Shown here: piece by piece, positions 60,923 to 64,000 of the stretch
Position numbering within the stretch: position 1 is the stretch's first letter
How the letters are laid out: each line of letters opens with the position of its first letter
Source: Dactylosporangium sp. AC04546
GTDB lineage: Bacteria > Actinomycetota > Actinomycetes > Mycobacteriales > Micromonosporaceae
Direction of reading: 5' to 3'
Length of the DNA: 64,000 nucleotides
Assembly (NCBI RefSeq): GCF_022095675.1
Contig: NZ_JAHYSG010000006.1
Location: forward strand, 1-64,000
Program-made: the position numbers and the translations under genes
The notes under the pieces: generated by a model
The model's input: only the letters and a program-made list of their open reading frames with translations
Database searches by the model: none
Told to the model about the DNA's origin: nothing

Positions 60923-61854
60923 GACGGCTTACCCCCGTGCCGGATGCGCGGGTCGACCACGGTGTACAACAGGTCGACGACGAGGTTGACCAGGACGTAG
61001 CTGACCGTCGCGAACAGGACGGTGCCCTGCACGATCGGGAAGTCGCGGTTGGTGATGCCCGACAGCAGCAGTTGCCCGATCCCGTGCCGGGTGAAGATGG
61101 TCTCGACGACGACCGCGCCGGCCAGCAGGTTGCCGATCTGCAGGCCGACGATGGTGAGCACCGGGATGACCGCGTTGCGCATGGCGTGCACGCCGATGAC
61201 TCGCCGCTCCCGCATGCCCTTGCTGCGGGCGGTGACGACGTAGTCGTGGTTGAGTACTTCGAGCAGCGAACCGCGCAGGAAGCGGGCGATGATGCAGGCC
61301 GCCCCGATGGCCAGGGTCACCGCAGGCAGGATGATCGCGCCCGGGCGGTCGGCGCCGATGGCCGGCAGCCACCGCAGGTTCACCGCGAACACCAGCAGCA
61401 GGATCATGCCGAGCCAGAACGTGGGCACCGACAGGCCCAGCGTGGCCAGGCCCATCAGCGCGGTGTCCACCTTGGACCCCCGCTTGAGCGCGGACGCGGT
61501 GCCGATGAGCGAGCCGAGGAGCACCGCGATGACCATCGCGGCCAGCATGAGCTGGATGGTCTGCGGGATGTTCTGCAGGACGAGGTCGAGCACCGGCCGC
61601 TGGTAGCGGTACGAGTAGCCGAGGTCGCCCTGGAGCGCTCGGCCCATGAAGCTGAGGTACTGGTCCCACAGCGGCCGGTCGAAACCGTACTGGGCCCGCA
61701 GCTGCTGGCGGGTCTCCTCGCTCACCGGCACGTCGCCGACGACGGCCGTGACCGGGTCGCCCGGGGTGAGGTACAGGCTCATGAAGACCAGTACCGACAC
61801 CCCGAGCAACACGGGGACCAACAGCGCGACGCGCTGAAGGATGTACCGTGTCAC
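60919..61854 (-). CDS. Dipeptide-type ABC permease, DppB-like (transporter 2)
   Basis: A 311-residue permease. The front VTRYILQRVALLVPVLLGVS with FMSLYLTPGDPV, the segment YGFDRPLWDQYLSFMGRALQ and the coupling loop YVVTARSKGMRERRVIGVHA are DppB hallmarks. GTG 61854 overlaps the binding-protein stop (GTGA). Upstream in-frame sequence belongs to the shadow of the binding-protein gene and is not part of this protein. Confidence 0.93.
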   Translation of the reverse strand: MTRYILQRVALLVPVLLGVSVLVFMSLYLTPGDPVTAVVGDVPVSEETRQQLRAQYGFDRPLWDQYLSFMGRALQGDLGYSYRYQRPVLDLVLQNIPQTIQLMLAAMVIAVLLGSLIGTASALKRGSKVDTALMGLATLGLSVPTFWLGMILLLVFAVNLRWLPAIGADRPGAIILPAVTLAIGAACIIARFLRGSLLEVLNHDYVVTARSKGMRERRVIGVHAMRNAVIPVLTIVGLQIGNLLAGAVVVETIFTRHGIGQLLLSGITNRDFPIVQGTVLFATVSYVLVNLVVDLLYTVVDPRIRHGGKPS

Positions 61855-63470
61855 GGCTTGAGCCAGACATCGGCGTAGTAGGGATACGCGAGCACGTTGG
61901 TGTGCATGTTGCCCACCCTCGAGCTGACCCCGTACAGGAAGGCGCCCTGGTAGATCGGGTAGATCAGGGCCTTGTCCATGATCGTGGTCTGGAGCTCGCC
62001 GAGGATCGCGTTGCGCTTGGCGACGTCCGTCTCGACCGTCTGCCGGCTCAGCAGGTCGTCGATCTGCGTGTCCTTGATGCGGGACCAGTCGAACCCGCCG
62101 TAGTTCTTGGAGCTGTAGAAGAGCTGAATGCCGGACGGGTCGCTGTCGACCAGGCCGGTGATGCCGCCGGTGCCCTCGCCCTTGCCGTTGGCGTCGGTCG
62201 CGGCGGCCGCTGCGCGGATGTCCACCGCCACGTCGAAACCGAGAGGCTTGAGCAGGCCCTGGACGCCGGTGGCGATCGGGTTGAACTGCGCCTGCGTGAT
62301 GATTTTCAATGCGAGCCGGGTGCCGTTCTTGCTGCGGAAGCCGTCGCTGCCCATCGTCCAGCCGGCCCCGTCGAGCAGGCTCTCGGCCTTCGCCTTGTCG
62401 TACGGGTACCTGCCCTCGACCGCCTTGGCGTAGCCGAGCGTCCGCGGGGAGATCGGGCCCTCGGCCGGGGTGTAGATCCCGAACAGGGCGGTGTTGATGA
62501 GGTTGGTGCGGCTGATCCCGTACTGGATCGCCTGCCGGACCGCGAGATCGTCGGTCGGAGCGCGCTCGGTGTTCAGGAACAGCGAGAGCGAGCCGCCGCT
62601 CCACGGCGCGGCCACCATGGTCAGGTCGGAGCCCTTCTTCTTGAGCAGGGAGAAGTCGGCCGCCGGCATGTTCCAGGCGATCTGTACGTCGCCGCTCTGG
62701 ACGGCCGCGGACCGGGCCCCGTCGTCCGGGACGATCTTGAAGATCAGCTTGTCCAGGTACGCCTTGCCCTGGTGCAGGAACGACGGCCCCCAGGTGTAGT
62801 CGGCCGTGCGCTGCAGGGTGACGTGGTCGCCGGTCACCCACTCCACGAACGACATCGGGCCGGTGCCCACCGGGTGCTGGCCGTAGCTGTTGCCGTACTT
62901 GGCGACCGCCGCCGGGGACACGATGGCCAGCCAGTGCTGGCTCAGGGAGTTGAGCAGCGACGGGAAGGGCGTGGCGTACGTGAGCTCGACCGTGGCCGGG
63001 TCGACCGCGGTGACCGTCTTCAGCGGACCGAGCTTGGCCCGGGCGACCGGCGACTTGAACGAGGAGTCGAGGATCCGGTCGAAGTTGAACTTCACCGCCT
63101 CGGCGTTGAAGTCGGTGCCGTCCTGGAACTTCACGCCGGTGCGCAGCTTGAAGGTCGTTTTCAGGCCGTCGGACGAGGTCGTCCAGGACGACGCGAGCCC
63201 GCCGACGTACTCACCGTTGGACGGGTTGAGCCATACCAGTGGGTCGTAGATCTGCATGAACACTTGGTGCGCGGCCGCCTGGGCGGCGCCGGCCGGGTCG
63301 AGGCTGTCCGGCTCGGCGGAGAGCGCCACGCTCAGCGTGCCGCCGTCGACCGGCGCGCCGCCGCCCTGGTTCTCCTCGGCGGGACCTGAACCGCACGCGG
63401 CGGCGGTGAGCAGGACGGCCATGCCGCCGATCACCATCCGCCGAAGTCTGAGCCACGAGGGAGCTGTCAT
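61851..63470 (-). CDS. Dipeptide-type ABC transporter substrate-binding lipoprotein (transporter 2)
   Basis: A 539-residue family 5 solute-binding protein and first gene of the reverse operon. The signal has basic residues, a hydrophobic stretch and the lipobox LTAAAC. Family blocks are SVALSAEPDSLDPAGAAQAA, TTFKLRTGVKFQDGTDFNAE and VKFNFDRILDSSF. ATG 63470 is preferred over longer starts because GAGGAGG precedes it and the lipoprotein signal begins there. It shares only family-level similarity with the binding protein of transporter 1, so the two importers probably take different ligands. Confidence 0.93.
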   Translation of the reverse strand: MTAPSWLRLRRMVIGGMAVLLTAAACGSGPAEENQGGGAPVDGGTLSVALSAEPDSLDPAGAAQAAAHQVFMQIYDPLVWLNPSNGEYVGGLASSWTTSSDGLKTTFKLRTGVKFQDGTDFNAEAVKFNFDRILDSSFKSPVARAKLGPLKTVTAVDPATVELTYATPFPSLLNSLSQHWLAIVSPAAVAKYGNSYGQHPVGTGPMSFVEWVTGDHVTLQRTADYTWGPSFLHQGKAYLDKLIFKIVPDDGARSAAVQSGDVQIAWNMPAADFSLLKKKGSDLTMVAAPWSGGSLSLFLNTERAPTDDLAVRQAIQYGISRTNLINTALFGIYTPAEGPISPRTLGYAKAVEGRYPYDKAKAESLLDGAGWTMGSDGFRSKNGTRLALKIITQAQFNPIATGVQGLLKPLGFDVAVDIRAAAAATDANGKGEGTGGITGLVDSDPSGIQLFYSSKNYGGFDWSRIKDTQIDDLLSRQTVETDVAKRNAILGELQTTIMDKALIYPIYQGAFLYGVSSRVGNMHTNVLAYPYYADVWLKP

Positions 63471-63565
63471 TCTCCAGAACCTCCTCGTCCGGGCCGCTGT
63501 GGGGTCGGGTCGGCCCCAACCCGGCTCCGCGCGCTGACGGAGGCGGCCCGATGTTCGATGACGAG

Positions 63566-63594
63566 AAGCTACTGTGAACATAAGGCGGCTTCAA
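63566..63594 (-). promoter_or_regulatory. Promoter TTGAAG-N17-TAGCTT of the reverse operon
   Basis: On the minus strand TTGAAG (63594-63589) and TAGCTT (63571-63566) are 17 bases apart. They lie about 95 bases upstream of ATG 63470. The operator-like motif at 63610-63619 lies 15 bases further upstream. Confidence 0.5.
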
Positions 63595-63609
63595 GACATG
63601 TTCGGCTAA

Positions 63610-63619
63610 ATTTCGAAAA
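63610..63619. promoter_or_regulatory. ATTTCGAAAA, near-copy of the shared palindrome
   Basis: Nine of ten positions match TTTTCGAAAA, with the central TTTCGAAA intact. It sits 15 bases upstream of the -35 of the reverse operon, the same distance as at the M20 promoter. This links the second transporter operon to the same putative regulator. Confidence 0.55.
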
Positions 63620-64000
63620 TGATCGGCGTGATCTCGGATCTCATCGGCGACGGCGACGGGCGGGGTGCGCGATGCTGACCCACTCCCTCGTCGAGGCGGC
63701 CTGGGCGGCTGGCCGCTCTGGCGCCCCGCTGGGCGAAACATGGATCGGCGCCCCTGCGGCTGGGGCTGATCGCTCATTGATCTTGGACCTCATGGCTGAA
63801 GGTCCGCCGAGCGGCGATGCGCCGCTTCCGTGGCGTTCTGTCCGGCACGGCGACCCCGGCGGTGCGCCAGCTCGAGCGAACACGCCGAAGCCCCGGACAT
63901 CCTCACCCTGGAGGAGCCGGGGCTGACCGCGAACCGGTGGTTCCGCGTCTACGAACACCAGCTGCCGGCGCTACGCCGAGCGTGACCCGGACACATAGTC

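Larger units (their letters stand above)
63471..64000. other. Upstream region of transporter 2 and end of window
   Basis: The first 150 bases hold the promoter and operator of the reverse operon. Beyond about 63640 there is no supported complete gene. Near the end, one plus-strand frame reads ILTLEEPGLTANRWFRVYEH followed by QLPALRRA and a stop (TGA at about 63983), which looks like the C-terminus of a protein I cannot name. Its front is not readable in the same frame. Confidence 0.4.

Noticed and set aside
1..64000. CRISPR array, rRNA or tRNA genes
   Set aside because: No regularly spaced direct repeats with spacers, no rRNA-like conserved blocks and no cloverleaf with a TTCGA-type arm were seen; a covariance-model scan would be the decisive check.

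Overview
The window is high-GC DNA with many GTG starts, 4-base ATGA/GTGA gene overlaps, BTAD/AfsR-type and SigE-type regulators and RipA-like cell-wall hydrolases. This points to a filamentous actinomycete, probably of the Micromonosporaceae or a near relative; that assignment is inferred from gene content and was not tested. No rRNA, tRNA or CRISPR array was seen.

Region 1 (1-35 kb) is accessory DNA with intact genes scattered among broken ones. Intact genes include a BlaI-type repressor, two NlpC/P60 peptidoglycan hydrolases, a membrane-anchored BNR propeller, small regulators, a divergent AraC regulator / PhyH-type oxygenase pair, a SigE-type sigma factor with a membrane beta-propeller partner, and a 2249-residue orphan RHS protein with a 119-residue variable tail. 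Between 15.0 and 20.1 kb lies a compact three-gene unit: an alpha/beta-hydrolase-like protein and two different dynamin-like GTPases, close to the C-terminal remnant of an HSPA12-type Hsp70 and a small coiled-coil gene. Remnants are dense: an M56 peptidase, an AfsR-type regulator, a DnaK-like protein cut by an IS5-type fragment, the scrambled HSPA12 gene, a frameshifted HIT protein, LacI and integrase pieces, an IS3 transposase end next to a cut MarR gene, and a 5'-truncated Lhr-type helicase joined to a DEDDh exonuclease by a frameshift.

Region 2 (34.6-63.5 kb) is a coherent uptake and catabolism locus. A FadR-type GntR regulator is followed by a forward operon: an enolase-superfamily enzyme, a complete dipeptide-type ABC transporter (interrupted by a TnpB element), a class V PLP enzyme, a D-2-hydroxyacid dehydrogenase, a medium-chain dehydrogenase and an S9 peptidase. 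A divergent pair follows: an FAH-family hydrolase, and an M20 amidohydrolase that leads into an AceE-like TPP enzyme and a D-aminoacylase. A reverse operon from 63.5 to 55.1 kb holds a second complete transporter, an FMN-type oxidase, a threonine-synthase-like enzyme and an amidohydrolase. The enzymes suggest import and stepwise breakdown of peptide-like or N-acylated (D-)amino acids; the substrate is unknown. A palindrome close to TTTTCGAAAA lies 4 or 15 bases upstream of the -35 element of the four main promoters, which suggests one shared regulator.
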